Origin: Gammaproteobacteria bacterium
GTDB taxonomy: Bacteria > Pseudomonadota > Gammaproteobacteria > Enterobacterales > Kangiellaceae
Assembly (NCBI GenBank): GCA_013373375.1
Contig: JABXHY010000003.1
Coordinates: 62,001 to 126,000, forward strand
Reading direction: 5' to 3'
DNA length: 64,000 nt
Part shown: positions 36,188 to 47,640 of the stretch, piece after piece
Numbering within the stretch: position 1 is the stretch's first letter
How the letters are laid out: the number at the start of each line of letters is the position of its first letter
Translations under genes and position numbers: made by a program
Notes under the pieces: generated by a model
What the model saw: only the letters and a program-made list of their open reading frames with translations
Database searches by the model: none
What the model was told of the DNA's origin: nothing

Positions 36188-38050
36188 TTAGTCTTTAAAG
36201 GCTTTACGTTGCCCCGCCACTAATGTTTTTAACGTATCTTCGAACTCTTTTCCTTGCTCGAGTAATTCGAGCTGGTCGGCAGCGAATAAGTCCACCAGTT
36301 GCTCTTCTTGCGGGTCAAGCACTCTTTGGCCACGTGGATCAGTAAATATGTATTTATTGGTGGTAACTGAGATGATACTGAGAGTGAGTCGACGACTCTT
36401 TTTATCTTTCGGTGTATACCGAACAATTGCACCTGCCATTAGGCTGTCGACCAGTTTTTTTGCTTCAATTCTTTTATGCTCAAGTTGAGCTTCTTCTTCT
36501 CGTGCTTTTGATAAAGCTTTCGCACGTTCTTCTTCCAAGCGACGTTTTTTATCTTGTTGTTTGCTGAGCTCTTCTTCAATTTTTTGACGAATAACACGCC
36601 TAGCTTCTTCTTCTGCTTCTAGTTTTTGAGCTTGGTTAGCGGCTATTTCTTGTTGAACTTTATTGTATTGTTCTTCTAAGACTGCGACCCGTCTTTCCAT
36701 GATACGCTCTTGGTATTGCGTCAGCTCTTGCCAATAGTTGTGAGAGTCTATATTGACTAATGGTAATTGTGATGGGTGAAAACTTGCCGACGTCATATCA
36801 AATTCAGCGATCAGTGCACCGGATAAATTAACAAAGACTAGCCAATTAGCCGTATATTCTCTGGGTACTAATTGACAACGAAAGCGCTTACCTTTCTGTA
36901 TGAGATAGTACCAGTCATCGTCATTTAACATTCCGTCGACTTGAGCGGAATAGTCGATTTGTTCTGGCGTTGAATCGTCTAGATCGAGATCTTCAAAAAT
37001 TGGACTTGTGATCAAAGAGTGAAAGTCGACTCGTTCGCCATTGAGCTTTTTTATATGAACACCTTCAAGTTCATAAAAGAAATCTTGAAGTCCTCCACTG
37101 CCAGGAAATAGAGCGTCGGTTTCTTCATAAATTCGCTTTAATGCTGGCGGGACCTTTTTTTGATATTCGTCGACAAAATTTTGTGAGTAAGGAGCAGAAA
37201 TACTCCAGATTAAAGTTTCACAGTCTTCAATTGCGTTGTGCCATTTTTGCCCGACGGGACCTGTTTCCATGAACACGCTTTTTAAATATGGACTTAGGTA
37301 GTTTTCTAAAAACTCGAGTAAAAATACCGGAAACTCTTCACCGACGGTTTTCTCTCGAATGAAGTCATTGACAAATTTGTCTGCTTTAGCTTCTCGCTCG
37401 GCTTTACGCTTAACCTCGACAATCTTCTTTAAGCGGTCGGTTCGGTACTCATTAAAGGCAGCTTCTAACGACTGAATTCGATTGGAGGCTTGCTCGTAGA
37501 GCTTTGGGTTGGCACCTTTTTGATTTAATTGACCTAACACAAGTCGAATGCCATCGAGTAGCTTTTTTGCTAGATTACCGCTGCGCTGATCCCAACATTC
37601 TCCTAACATGAGGAGTTTAGATAGCACTAATTTTGCTGGGTGCTGCGTGACTTGTAAGAATTCAGGAGAGTGCACCGCAAGTTGAGCCCAACTAAGTGCC
37701 AATAGTTGCAACAAGCGTTTTATTTCGACATGTTCTTCTGTGATGCCGTTTAGGTATTGAAAGGTCAGTTCTGTTAGGTGCAAGCTGCTTTTTATTTTAC
37801 CGGGAATATGGAACTCTCGGTCACTGGTTAATTTTTGGTAGATGGCACTGACAATTTCATAATCGGTAAGAGGTGACTCCTCTGGAGACGAAGCCTTCAT
37901 TACATCTCGAAATAATTGTTGAAGGATGCCTAAAAGCTCTTGGCTCGACAGTTCTTTATAATTGACATTATTTTTTTTGTCCTTTTCGCGAAACAGTAGG
38001 CGTTCGAGCTCTCTGTTCCGTCGGGTAAGTTCAAAAATCGTTTTATTCAT
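36188..38050 (-). CDS. DUF1631-like coiled-coil protein
   Basis: 620 residues. The helical N-terminal half has blocks typical of DUF1631 (QHPAKLVLSKLLMLGECWD; FPVFLLEFLENYLSPYL; WHNAIEDCETLIWSISAP). A beta segment follows (DDWYYLIQKGKRFRCQLVPREYTANWLVFVNLSG). Then a long charged coiled coil (about 440-530) and a second beta segment of the same type (LVDSLMAGAIVRYTPKD...). Function unknown; some relatives are linked to cyclic-di-GMP/PilZ contexts. It sits where many gammaproteobacteria carry gat genes beside mreB. Confidence 0.55.
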   Translation of the reverse strand: MNKTIFELTRRNRELERLLFREKDKKNNVNYKELSSQELLGILQQLFRDVMKASSPEESPLTDYEIVSAIYQKLTSDREFHIPGKIKSSLHLTELTFQYLNGITEEHVEIKRLLQLLALSWAQLAVHSPEFLQVTQHPAKLVLSKLLMLGECWDQRSGNLAKKLLDGIRLVLGQLNQKGANPKLYEQASNRIQSLEAAFNEYRTDRLKKIVEVKRKAEREAKADKFVNDFIREKTVGEEFPVFLLEFLENYLSPYLKSVFMETGPVGQKWHNAIEDCETLIWSISAPYSQNFVDEYQKKVPPALKRIYEETDALFPGSGGLQDFFYELEGVHIKKLNGERVDFHSLITSPIFEDLDLDDSTPEQIDYSAQVDGMLNDDDWYYLIQKGKRFRCQLVPREYTANWLVFVNLSGALIAEFDMTSASFHPSQLPLVNIDSHNYWQELTQYQERIMERRVAVLEEQYNKVQQEIAANQAQKLEAEEEARRVIRQKIEEELSKQQDKKRRLEEERAKALSKAREEEAQLEHKRIEAKKLVDSLMAGAIVRYTPKDKKSRRLTLSIISVTTNKYIFTDPRGQRVLDPQEEQLVDLFAADQLELLEQGKEFEDTLKTLVAGQRKAFKD

Positions 38051-38076
38051 TAAATAATGTCTTTAACCGTGTTATC

Positions 38077-38283
38077 TCAAATTGTAGGCCGGAATATTAA
38101 CGCAATTAATCGGCGCCTACACAAAAATAATGATAAGTTGCTCGCAGTTTTTAATCTTACTTCGCGTAACACCGCTTTTTTATCAGCCAAACTCAAAGCG
38201 TCAACACTCTTTTTTAACGCTTGCATCAGAAGCGAACCCTCGGTTAACTCTGACGCTCGCTTCATTTGATTTAAATGCACCAT
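38077..38283 (-). CDS. Possible small helical protein upstream of the DUF1631-like gene (doubtful)
   Basis: 68-codon frame, with an internal ATG at codon 7 as the alternative start, encoding MKRASELTEGSLLMQALKK and then a basic helix. It ends 26 bases before the next gene on the same strand. AGG lies directly against the first ATG, too close for a good ribosome site. It could be a leader frame or chance. Confidence 0.25.
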   Translation of the reverse strand: MVHLNQMKRASELTEGSLLMQALKKSVDALSLADKKAVLREVRLKTASNLSLFLCRRRLIALIFRPTI

Positions 38284-40029
<1,746 letters not shown>

Positions 40030-40113
40030 TTTTTCGACTAAATCCTATCTATAATCAAAGACTTAGCATTCCTAAGTGAAGCTAGGTCTTAACTTTATGG
40101 GCGGAGCATAGCC

Positions 40114-41010
40114 ATCAAACCGATTTTTGTCGATCAAACGTCTCATTTTGCTCGTTTGCTAATAGCAATAGTGCTATCGGCATTCCTTATGTTTTTTGAT
40201 CATAGGGGACAGCACCTGAGCAGTTTACGAAATTTCCTTTCAACTTTCCTGACGCCATTGGTCTATATGGCGGATTTGCCCGGTGAACTGGCGAACTGGA
40301 GTGGTGAAAGAATTCGCGGTCGGGATGATTTATTTAAGGAAAATCAATCACTTAAAGATGAAGTCTTTATTTTAAGGACGCAATTACAAAAATTAGTCGC
40401 ATTAAAAGCTGAAAATGCACAACTCAGAAACTTACTCGGCACTGAGAAAAAGGTTGAGGGCAAGCGACTCGTTGCTGAAATTATCAATGTCGCCTCTGAT
40501 CCGAATACTCATGAACTACTGATCAACAAAGGCAGCCGAGATGAAGTGTATGTCGGGCAGGCTGTGCTTGACGCAGATGGTGTGGTCGGTCAGGTCATTT
40601 CGGTTTCATTGCTAACAAGTCGAGTTTTATTAATAACTGACCCTCGGCACGCGATTCCAGTGAGAGTGGAGCGCAGCGGTGAGCGCAGTATTGCTATTGG
40701 CATAGGTCAGCAAGTGGATACCCTGAGACTTCAATACGTTCGAAATACAGCAGATATAAGAATTGGCGACTTAATTCTAAGCTCAGGTATCGGAGAACGA
40801 TTCCCTGACGGATATCCTGTTGCCACTATTGTTAAGATCGAGCGAGATCCGGGCAAGCGATACGCGGTAGTCGAGGCCTCGACCGAGGCGCAATTAGCCA
40901 GAACAGGCCAGGTCCTGCTGATTTGGCCTGATCGAGATCCCAGAACTCAGTCTAACTCTATACTCGAAGATGAAGCAGTCAATTCCGAGGAGAGCAGCGA
41001 TGAATCCTGA
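40114..41010 (+). CDS. mreC: Rod-shape protein MreC, apparent AUC start
   Basis: 298 residues if initiated at ATC 40114. The decoded N-terminus xKPIFVDQTSHFARLLIAI matches the conserved MKPIF opening of proteobacterial MreC. GGAG (40103-40106) lies 7 bases upstream. In this frame there is no ATG, GTG or TTG between the stop at 40090 and a TTG at 40156, and starting at 40156 would delete the conserved N-terminus and part of the TM segment. One TM, a coiled coil (about 60-100) and the beta-rich periplasmic core (VVGQVISVSLLTSRVLLITDPRHAIPV) follow. MreC links MreB to the elongasome. Confidence 0.9.
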   Translation: MKPIFVDQTSHFARLLIAIVLSAFLMFFDHRGQHLSSLRNFLSTFLTPLVYMADLPGELANWSGERIRGRDDLFKENQSLKDEVFILRTQLQKLVALKAENAQLRNLLGTEKKVEGKRLVAEIINVASDPNTHELLINKGSRDEVYVGQAVLDADGVVGQVISVSLLTSRVLLITDPRHAIPVRVERSGERSIAIGIGQQVDTLRLQYVRNTADIRIGDLILSSGIGERFPDGYPVATIVKIERDPGKRYAVVEASTEAQLARTGQVLLIWPDRDPRTQSNSILEDEAVNSEESSDES

Positions 41011-41488
41011 TGTTCGGAATAATTACTGGGTGATATTGGCATCACTCACCATTGCGCTGTTGCTCGATATATTACCCTTGCCTGGCATACTGGAGGTCTA
41101 TTGGCCCAAGTGGATTGTTATGGTGCTTTTATATTGGACCATCGCTTTACCTCATAGAGTCGGTATATTTACGGCAATGATGGTCGGATTGTTTGTTGAT
41201 GCGATAGAAGGTGATGTGCTTGGATTAAACGCGATGAGTTTATCGATAATGACTTACTTTTCATCATTATTGTATCAACGAATTCGATTATTTCCTCGAT
41301 GGAAACAGAGCTTGGTAATCGGAATGCTAACAGGGATTTATATGTTGGTTGCACTTGGACTCAAAAGTTTGGTTATGAACTATGAAAAGAGCTTTGTATA
41401 CTGGGTTCCGATGTTCTTTTCTGGCCTATTTTGGCCTTGGCTATTTATTCTACTACGTGATATTCGGCGTCAGTTTAAAGTTAATTAA
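41000..41488 (+). CDS. mreD: Rod-shape inner-membrane protein MreD
   Basis: 162 residues from the ATG of MNPDVRNNYW, with GAGGAG about 8 bases upstream. It overlaps the end of mreC by 11 bases. Five to six hydrophobic spans and the family-typical WPKWIVMVLLYWTIALPHRVG and GLFVDAIEGDVLGLNAMSLS. Confidence 0.93.
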   Translation: MNPDVRNNYWVILASLTIALLLDILPLPGILEVYWPKWIVMVLLYWTIALPHRVGIFTAMMVGLFVDAIEGDVLGLNAMSLSIMTYFSSLLYQRIRLFPRWKQSLVIGMLTGIYMLVALGLKSLVMNYEKSFVYWVPMFFSGLFWPWLFILLRDIRRQFKVN

Positions 41489-41500
41489 ACAGTATTATCA

Positions 41501-42124
41501 ATGGATAAGATTAAATTTGAACAGTTATGTTTAGCATCGCAATCACCGCGACGAAGGGAGCTTTTAGAACAAATAGGCGTTAAATATTTTGTGCTTCCAG
41601 CAGACATCGATGAATCAATTTTTTCGAACGAACCCCCAAAAACTTATGTCAAACGTATGGCGCTTCAAAAAGCGAATGCTGTTCTTGATGTGAATCCTGA
41701 TATTGAATGTCCAGTACTGGCGTCGGATACAGCCGTTGTTATTGGTGATGAAGTGTTAGGTAAACCTGCAGACAAACAAGATGGAATGGCGATGCTTAGT
41801 CAATTGTCAGGTAATACTCATCAAGTTTTAACCAGTATTGCCATGACCGATGGTAAATATTCAGATTGCGTGGTGGTAGAGTCGGAAGTGACATTTCGTG
41901 TTCTCTCGAGTCGCGAGATCGAAAAATACTGGATGACTGGTGAAGGTCTAGATAAAGCCGGGTGCTATGCTGTGCAAGGGCTTGCTGCATCATTTATTAC
42001 ACAGATTACTGGCAGTTTCTCCGGCGTTATGGGATTACCTTTACGTGAAACATCAGACTTATTGAGTCGATGGGGAGTGCGGTTTTGGTTGAACGCACCA
42101 ACAAATAGCGAAGTATTGTCATGA
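41501..42124 (+). CDS. maf: Maf-type nucleoside triphosphate pyrophosphatase
   Basis: 207 residues. LASQSPRRRELLEQIGV is the Maf signature, and SDTAVVIGDEVLGKPAD and DKAGCYAVQGLAASFI complete the active site. Members of the YhdE type hydrolyse dTTP/UTP and modified relatives. Its stop overlaps the rng start (ATGA). Confidence 0.93.
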   Translation: MDKIKFEQLCLASQSPRRRELLEQIGVKYFVLPADIDESIFSNEPPKTYVKRMALQKANAVLDVNPDIECPVLASDTAVVIGDEVLGKPADKQDGMAMLSQLSGNTHQVLTSIAMTDGKYSDCVVVESEVTFRVLSSREIEKYWMTGEGLDKAGCYAVQGLAASFITQITGSFSGVMGLPLRETSDLLSRWGVRFWLNAPTNSEVLS

Positions 42125-43572
42125 GCGAAGAAGTCTTAATAAACATTACACCACAGGAAACTCGTGTCGCTGTGGTGGAAAATGGAATGTTACAAGAACT
42201 TTTAATCGAACGCAGCCAAAGTAGGGATCTGGTTGGTAACATCTATAAAGGTAAAGTAAAGCGCGTATTGCCAGGTATGCAGGCTGCGTTTGTTGATATT
42301 GGCCTTGAACGGAGTGCGTTTTTACACGTTTCTGAAGTCGTTTCAAATACTGAAGTTGCCGCCGAAAGTGCTGATGATATTACAAAGTTATTACATGAAG
42401 GTCAGGACATTATTGTTCAGGTTATTAAAGACGAGCTCGGAACCAAAGGTGCTCGTTTAACCATGCACACCACAGTACCGAGTCGATATTTAGTGCTAAT
42501 GCCAGAAAATGCGCATGTAGGTGTATCGCAACGAATAGAAGATGAAAATGAGAGGGCTCGGCTAAAGGATATTTTAAGTGAGCAAGAGCAGCATGAAGAA
42601 GGATACATCATTCGTACAGCTGCGGAAGGCGCTAAGGAACAAGAACTTCGACGCGACGTTAAGTTTTTAAATAAGCTTTGGGATCGGATTAAAAAACGAA
42701 TATCGAATGTAAAGTCGCCCAGCTTAATTTATGAAGACTTAAGTCTCGAATTAAGAATCATGCGAGACATGGTTGCCAGTAAAATTGAAAAAATTCGGAT
42801 TGATAGTCACTCAGTTTTTCAAAAAACACACCACTTTGTAAAAGAGTTTGTTCCAGAACTTGAAAGCCGTCTCGAATACTATCAAGGCAGTCGTCCGTTG
42901 TTTGATGTGTATAACGTCGAAGATGAAATTCAAAAAGCATTACACCGTCAAGTACCTTTAAAGTCAGGGGGGTATTTAATCATTGATCAAACTGAGGCAA
43001 TGACGACCGTGGATGTCAATACGGGCGCTTTTGTCGGTCATCGAAATCTTGAAGAAACAATTTTTCGTACTAATTTAGAAGCGGCTTCAGCGTTAGCAAG
43101 ACAACTTCGTTTGAGAAATCTTGGTGGAATTATCATTATTGATTTCATCGATATGAAAGATGAAGAGCATAAACGTCAGGTTTTACGTACACTTGAAAAA
43201 GCTCTTGAACATGACCACGCAAAAACCAACATTACTGAAGTTTCAACTTTGGGCTTGGTGGAAATGACACGAAAACGAACTCGAGAAAGTCTCGAACGTA
43301 TTTTGTGTGAAACCTGTCCAATGTGTGATGGCAGAGGAACAATTAAAACGGCACAAACTGTTTGTTATGAAATTTTCAGAGAAATTACGCGTGCTGCTCG
43401 AGCGTATGAGGCTCAGAAATTACTAGTGTTAGGTTCGCAGGAAGTGGTGGACTGCTTACTTGATGAAGAAGCCAGCAGCGTCGCTGAACTCGAAGCTTTC
43501 ATAAAAATACCTATTCGATTCCAAGTTGAGTCACTTTATCCTCAAGAACAGTTCGATGTTGTTCTGATGTAA
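42121..43572 (+). CDS. rng: Ribonuclease G
   Basis: 483 residues. N-terminal S1 domain (GNIYKGKVKRVLPGMQAAFVDIG), RNase-H-like and DNase-I-like core with the catalytic aspartates in TTVDVNTGAFVG and IIDFIDMKD, and the zinc-link cysteines in CETCPMCDGRGT. It matures 16S rRNA 5' ends and cleaves mRNAs. It lacks the long RNase E scaffold. ATGA overlap with maf. Confidence 0.97.
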   Translation: MSEEVLINITPQETRVAVVENGMLQELLIERSQSRDLVGNIYKGKVKRVLPGMQAAFVDIGLERSAFLHVSEVVSNTEVAAESADDITKLLHEGQDIIVQVIKDELGTKGARLTMHTTVPSRYLVLMPENAHVGVSQRIEDENERARLKDILSEQEQHEEGYIIRTAAEGAKEQELRRDVKFLNKLWDRIKKRISNVKSPSLIYEDLSLELRIMRDMVASKIEKIRIDSHSVFQKTHHFVKEFVPELESRLEYYQGSRPLFDVYNVEDEIQKALHRQVPLKSGGYLIIDQTEAMTTVDVNTGAFVGHRNLEETIFRTNLEAASALARQLRLRNLGGIIIIDFIDMKDEEHKRQVLRTLEKALEHDHAKTNITEVSTLGLVEMTRKRTRESLERILCETCPMCDGRGTIKTAQTVCYEIFREITRAARAYEAQKLLVLGSQEVVDCLLDEEASSVAELEAFIKIPIRFQVESLYPQEQFDVVLM

Positions 43573-43581
43573 TTGGCCGTT

Positions 43582-46500
43582 ATGCGTATTTCCCGTCTTC
43601 TGACAAAACTACTTAATCGCATTTGGTTAATCCTTGCTACTTTCATTATTACATTAGCGATAATTATCAGTTTAATCAGAGCCTTGCTGCCGTTTATCAA
43701 TGAGATTAAGCCTGATATTGAATTATTTCTTTCCGATAAATTGGCGACTAATGTCACCATTGAGCAAATTTCTGGAGAATGGGCTCGAAATGGTCCTAAG
43801 GTTACCATTAGAGGATTAAATATCTGGCAAGGGGATGAGGCTCAAGTTAGCGTTGCAGAAGCATCTATCGCGGTCAATATTTGGCAATCGTTATTTCAAC
43901 TTACCGTTGCAACGGAAGAGTTTTTTGTCAGTGACAGTAATATTATTCTTGATCTTTCTAGTCTTGAATCAACGTCGACATCCGGTTCAACTTACACCAG
44001 TTATGATTTTCTTGTTGATGTTTTATTAGGGCAAAATGACGTCGCAATTAGCAATTTTACTTTGGAAACGAGACGACAAGGTTTTCCTGAAGCTAGCTTT
44101 TCTCTACAGACGTTATCCATTCAAAATTTCTCTGACGTTCATCAACTCGATGGCGTTATCTCTCAAGACAAAGGCGGCCAACTGACTTTTATTGCTGAAC
44201 TGGATGGCGATCCTCGACGTCCAGGTTCAACTGCATCTTTGTATTTTAATGCTCAAGAAGTTGAGCTTTCACGAATTCCGATGATGGATAAGTTTATCGC
44301 TGGGGTTGTCGAAAAGGGTGTATTAAATGGTCAAGTTTGGGCAGAGTGGGTGTACGATGAATGGCGATCTATGTACATGGATTTATCACTGAGCCCAGTT
44401 GACTTTAAGATTGGTCGACAAAAGTTTAAGTACCAATCGATATCCAGCCAAATTAGTTGGCTTGCTAATGAAAGTCAGGAAAGAGCTTTTTTACTGAGAA
44501 AATTAATTGCAAAGGACGGTGATGGCACCGAAATCGATCTCGCTGGTTTAAAGTTAAGTGTTTCGGGACAACCCAGCTCAATGATTCATATTGATTATCA
44601 AGAAGTTGAACCCGGGTTGCTTAATGATTTGTGGGCTCTTTTGATCGACAATGACGAGCTTCAATCGTGGTTTTTAAAAGCCGATCCGCAATTATTGGTA
44701 AAGAATTTTCATTTAACACTTCTAAAACTTAATGAAAGCTGGAATATAAGTAAAGGAGTTATTGACGTAGCCGAATTAAAGTTAAATAAGACCAGTTTTT
44801 CACCAGCTTTGCCACCGTTACACGGTAAAATCAATATAGTTGAAGATTCCGTCTTATTTGATTTTACCGCGGATAAAGGATTGTTAGATTATGGTTCATT
44901 GTTTCCCGAGCCTGTTGAATTAGAACGATTAGATATAGTTGGTGAGTTCGTTTCTTTGAATCAAGACAGTCGATTGAGTATCAGTAAGCTGGACATAGAG
45001 TTAGAACAAATACCCATTATGGCAACCGGGAATATTTATTTTCATGATGAGTCTGATCCTGAAATCAGCCTTCAAGCTGAATTGTTGAATGCAGATTTAA
45101 AACGAGTACCCAAGTTTTTACCCGTTGGAGAAGAGTACTTAGAGCTGAATGAGTATTTATCACAAGCAGTTTTAGGCGGTAATTTAAAGGATGCTTTTTT
45201 TAATTTACAAGGTCGACTTGTTAAAAACTTTATAGAGCAAAAAGACTTAACCTTTGAAATAATGGCTAAAGCTGAAGACTTGGATTATCAATATCAATCT
45301 GGTTTCCCTAAGTTGGAGGAGTTAGACGTTACTCTTTATTTTAATCAGGATGCCATGTTTGTAGCAGCGGATAAAGGAAGTTTTCAAAAGCTAAAGGTAT
45401 TAAAAGCGAACGCTGAGATCAATCAATTTTCAGCTGAAACGCCTATTTTGAAGTTGGATCTTGCGGTTGATACCGATTTTGCCAGCGCAGATGAGTTTAT
45501 TCGAAACTCAGAATTAAATGACGAGTTAGAACCTGTGTTGAACTCATTAAGTGTTGATAAAAAGTTTATCACGCAATTAAAAATGAGGTTTCCGCTAGAA
45601 GGAACTAATGACTTTGATGTCGATGGCAAATTAGTGCTAGATAATAATAATGTTAAGTTGAACGACTTAGACCTTGAGTTGAAAAATGTAAAAACAACAG
45701 TTTCTTTTTCTGATAAATCGATTGATGCTAAGAATATTCAAGCGAATCTATTTGGTGGGAAAGTAAGTGGAAGTCTAGCGACTGAAAAGACTGAGTCTGG
45801 TACTCGTTTGAATTTTATTGCGAATACTCAATCAAATATAGAACCTGCGTTAGATTGGTTATTTCCAAACAATAAGCTCTCTGTTTATGGTCAAACAGAA
45901 TTTAAACTCAAAGGTTGGTTATGCATTGCGAACTGCTTATCATGGAAAACAGATATATCTATCGACTCAGATTTAAAAGGCATAGCGTTTGACTACACTG
46001 CACCGATGCGAAAAGTAGCAGAGGATGAAGGTAAGTTTGCAATGCGATTTCAACAAGGTGAAAATCTTGGTAAGCTAAATTTTCAATTACAGGATCATTT
46101 ATTCGGAAGTCTAACCTTTACTCCTAAAGATGGAGGTCTGGATGTTAAGCAAGGCAGCATTAGAATTGGACCTGAAGGCCAAGCCATGCAAGTATCAAGC
46201 GACTCACTGTTAATCAATGGGCAGTTACCATTGATCTCTCTTCCAGATCTTATTGAGCAACTCTTAACAATTACCGAGACTTTTAAAAAGGACTCAGAAA
46301 TTACTGATAAATCTGCTCCGATTAACCTTAAATTTTCTTTTAAAGGTATCGAGCTTGCAGGTGTCGTTTTAGATAATGTTTCCTTAACTATGACTGAACG
46401 TGACGGAACACCTCTTTCGAAAACACCATTTAATATCAATAGTGATCAAGCTAGTGGGAGATTGTATCTGTTAGAAGACGCTTCCTTGAGAATCGAACTG

Positions 46501-47541
46501 GATAGATTCGAGCTGTCTCAATCGCTGTTAGATAAAATGCTTGATGAAGAAAGAAAAGAGTCTGAACAATTGGTTAATTCTCAAAATTCAGCAATACAAA
46601 ATGTTGATAAATTAGCTGCTGATAAAGAGGCCGCTGAAAAAGAATTAGCATTAATCAAAGAAGCGATTTCAGATTTGCCGGATATCCTATTGGAATGCGG
46701 AAAATGTAAGTTTGGAAATTATAATCTGGGTAAACTAGTGGTTAATTCTACTTCTGAAAAAGATTCTTGGAAATTAGAGGGAAGTATTGAGCGCGATGGT
46801 TTATTAACATCAAACTTTAATATCCTATGGGATATGAAAACAAATAAAACATCGCTCTCGCAAAGTTTCAGTAGCTACAAGTTTGGTCGTCTACTGAGAG
46901 ATTTTGCTTTTAATGTCGGTGTTAGAGACAGTGCTGCAGATGGACTGTTAGAGTTAACCTGGATTGGCGCACCTTTCACTTTCAACGTCGCTTCGTTGTC
47001 AGGACAATCTAAGCTTTATCTTAATAAAGGCTATCTGGAAGAGGTTTCCGACGCCCGTGCCAGGATCTTTTCCTTATTTAGTTTGCAATCAGTAACTCGG
47101 CGTTTGACGCTTGATTTTGAAGATATTTATAAAGATGGATTTTTCTTTAATTCAATCAGTGGACAATTTGAATTAACAAATGGAATGGTCGAAACAAAAA
47201 GTCTTTTGGTTGATGGTGCGGCAGCCGATGTAAGTTTAACCGGCCAACTTGATTTGGTTGGTAAAACTGTTGATCAAATTGCTGTGGTGTCTCCTAAAGT
47301 GACTTCTAGCCTGCCAGTGTTAGCTGGCTGGGCAGTAGAGCCAACGACAGGTGTTATAGTGTGGCTGTTAAGTAAGTTATTTGAGCCTGCAATCGATGTT
47401 ATTACAAAAATTGAATATCGAGTAGTCGGTAAATGGGATAAACCCCAAGTGATTGAACAAAGTAAGTCGACGGAAGAGGTCGAGTTAACACAAGAGCAGT
47501 TAGATGCAATAAGAGAAGTTCAAAAAAGAAATGACGGTTAA
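43582..47541 (+). CDS. yhdP: AsmA-like envelope lipid-transport protein YhdP
   Basis: About 1319 residues from ATG 43582; a TTG at 43573, directly after the rng stop, is possible. One N-terminal TM span (LATFIITLAIIISLIRALLPF) is followed by a very long beta-rich periplasmic region with repeating amphipathic strands and the AsmA-like C-terminal block (LNKGYLEEVSDARARIFSLFSLQSVTRRL). YhdP/TamB-type proteins bridge the periplasm and move phospholipid to the outer membrane. Next to rng, as in E. coli relatives. Confidence 0.93.
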   Translation: MRISRLLTKLLNRIWLILATFIITLAIIISLIRALLPFINEIKPDIELFLSDKLATNVTIEQISGEWARNGPKVTIRGLNIWQGDEAQVSVAEASIAVNIWQSLFQLTVATEEFFVSDSNIILDLSSLESTSTSGSTYTSYDFLVDVLLGQNDVAISNFTLETRRQGFPEASFSLQTLSIQNFSDVHQLDGVISQDKGGQLTFIAELDGDPRRPGSTASLYFNAQEVELSRIPMMDKFIAGVVEKGVLNGQVWAEWVYDEWRSMYMDLSLSPVDFKIGRQKFKYQSISSQISWLANESQERAFLLRKLIAKDGDGTEIDLAGLKLSVSGQPSSMIHIDYQEVEPGLLNDLWALLIDNDELQSWFLKADPQLLVKNFHLTLLKLNESWNISKGVIDVAELKLNKTSFSPALPPLHGKINIVEDSVLFDFTADKGLLDYGSLFPEPVELERLDIVGEFVSLNQDSRLSISKLDIELEQIPIMATGNIYFHDESDPEISLQAELLNADLKRVPKFLPVGEEYLELNEYLSQAVLGGNLKDAFFNLQGRLVKNFIEQKDLTFEIMAKAEDLDYQYQSGFPKLEELDVTLYFNQDAMFVAADKGSFQKLKVLKANAEINQFSAETPILKLDLAVDTDFASADEFIRNSELNDELEPVLNSLSVDKKFITQLKMRFPLEGTNDFDVDGKLVLDNNNVKLNDLDLELKNVKTTVSFSDKSIDAKNIQANLFGGKVSGSLATEKTESGTRLNFIANTQSNIEPALDWLFPNNKLSVYGQTEFKLKGWLCIANCLSWKTDISIDSDLKGIAFDYTAPMRKVAEDEGKFAMRFQQGENLGKLNFQLQDHLFGSLTFTPKDGGLDVKQGSIRIGPEGQAMQVSSDSLLINGQLPLISLPDLIEQLLTITETFKKDSEITDKSAPINLKFSFKGIELAGVVLDNVSLTMTERDGTPLSKTPFNINSDQASGRLYLLEDASLRIELDRFELSQSLLDKMLDEERKESEQLVNSQNSAIQNVDKLAADKEAAEKELALIKEAISDLPDILLECGKCKFGNYNLGKLVVNSTSEKDSWKLEGSIERDGLLTSNFNILWDMKTNKTSLSQSFSSYKFGRLLRDFAFNVGVRDSAADGLLELTWIGAPFTFNVASLSGQSKLYLNKGYLEEVSDARARIFSLFSLQSVTRRLTLDFEDIYKDGFFFNSISGQFELTNGMVETKSLLVDGAAADVSLTGQLDLVGKTVDQIAVVSPKVTSSLPVLAGWAVEPTTGVIVWLLSKLFEPAIDVITKIEYRVVGKWDKPQVIEQSKSTEEVELTQEQLDAIREVQKRNDG

Positions 47542-47640
47542 AAGAAGAGAGTGTTAAAAGAATTGAATACCGCGAATTTATGACGTTTAAGTCTCATAAA
47601 AGAAAATATGAACAAGTGAGTTAACAAAAAGTTTATCAAT

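Noticed and set aside
40156-40158. TTG as the start of mreC
   Set aside because: It would remove the conserved KPIF N-terminus and part of the TM segment, and no good ribosome site precedes it.
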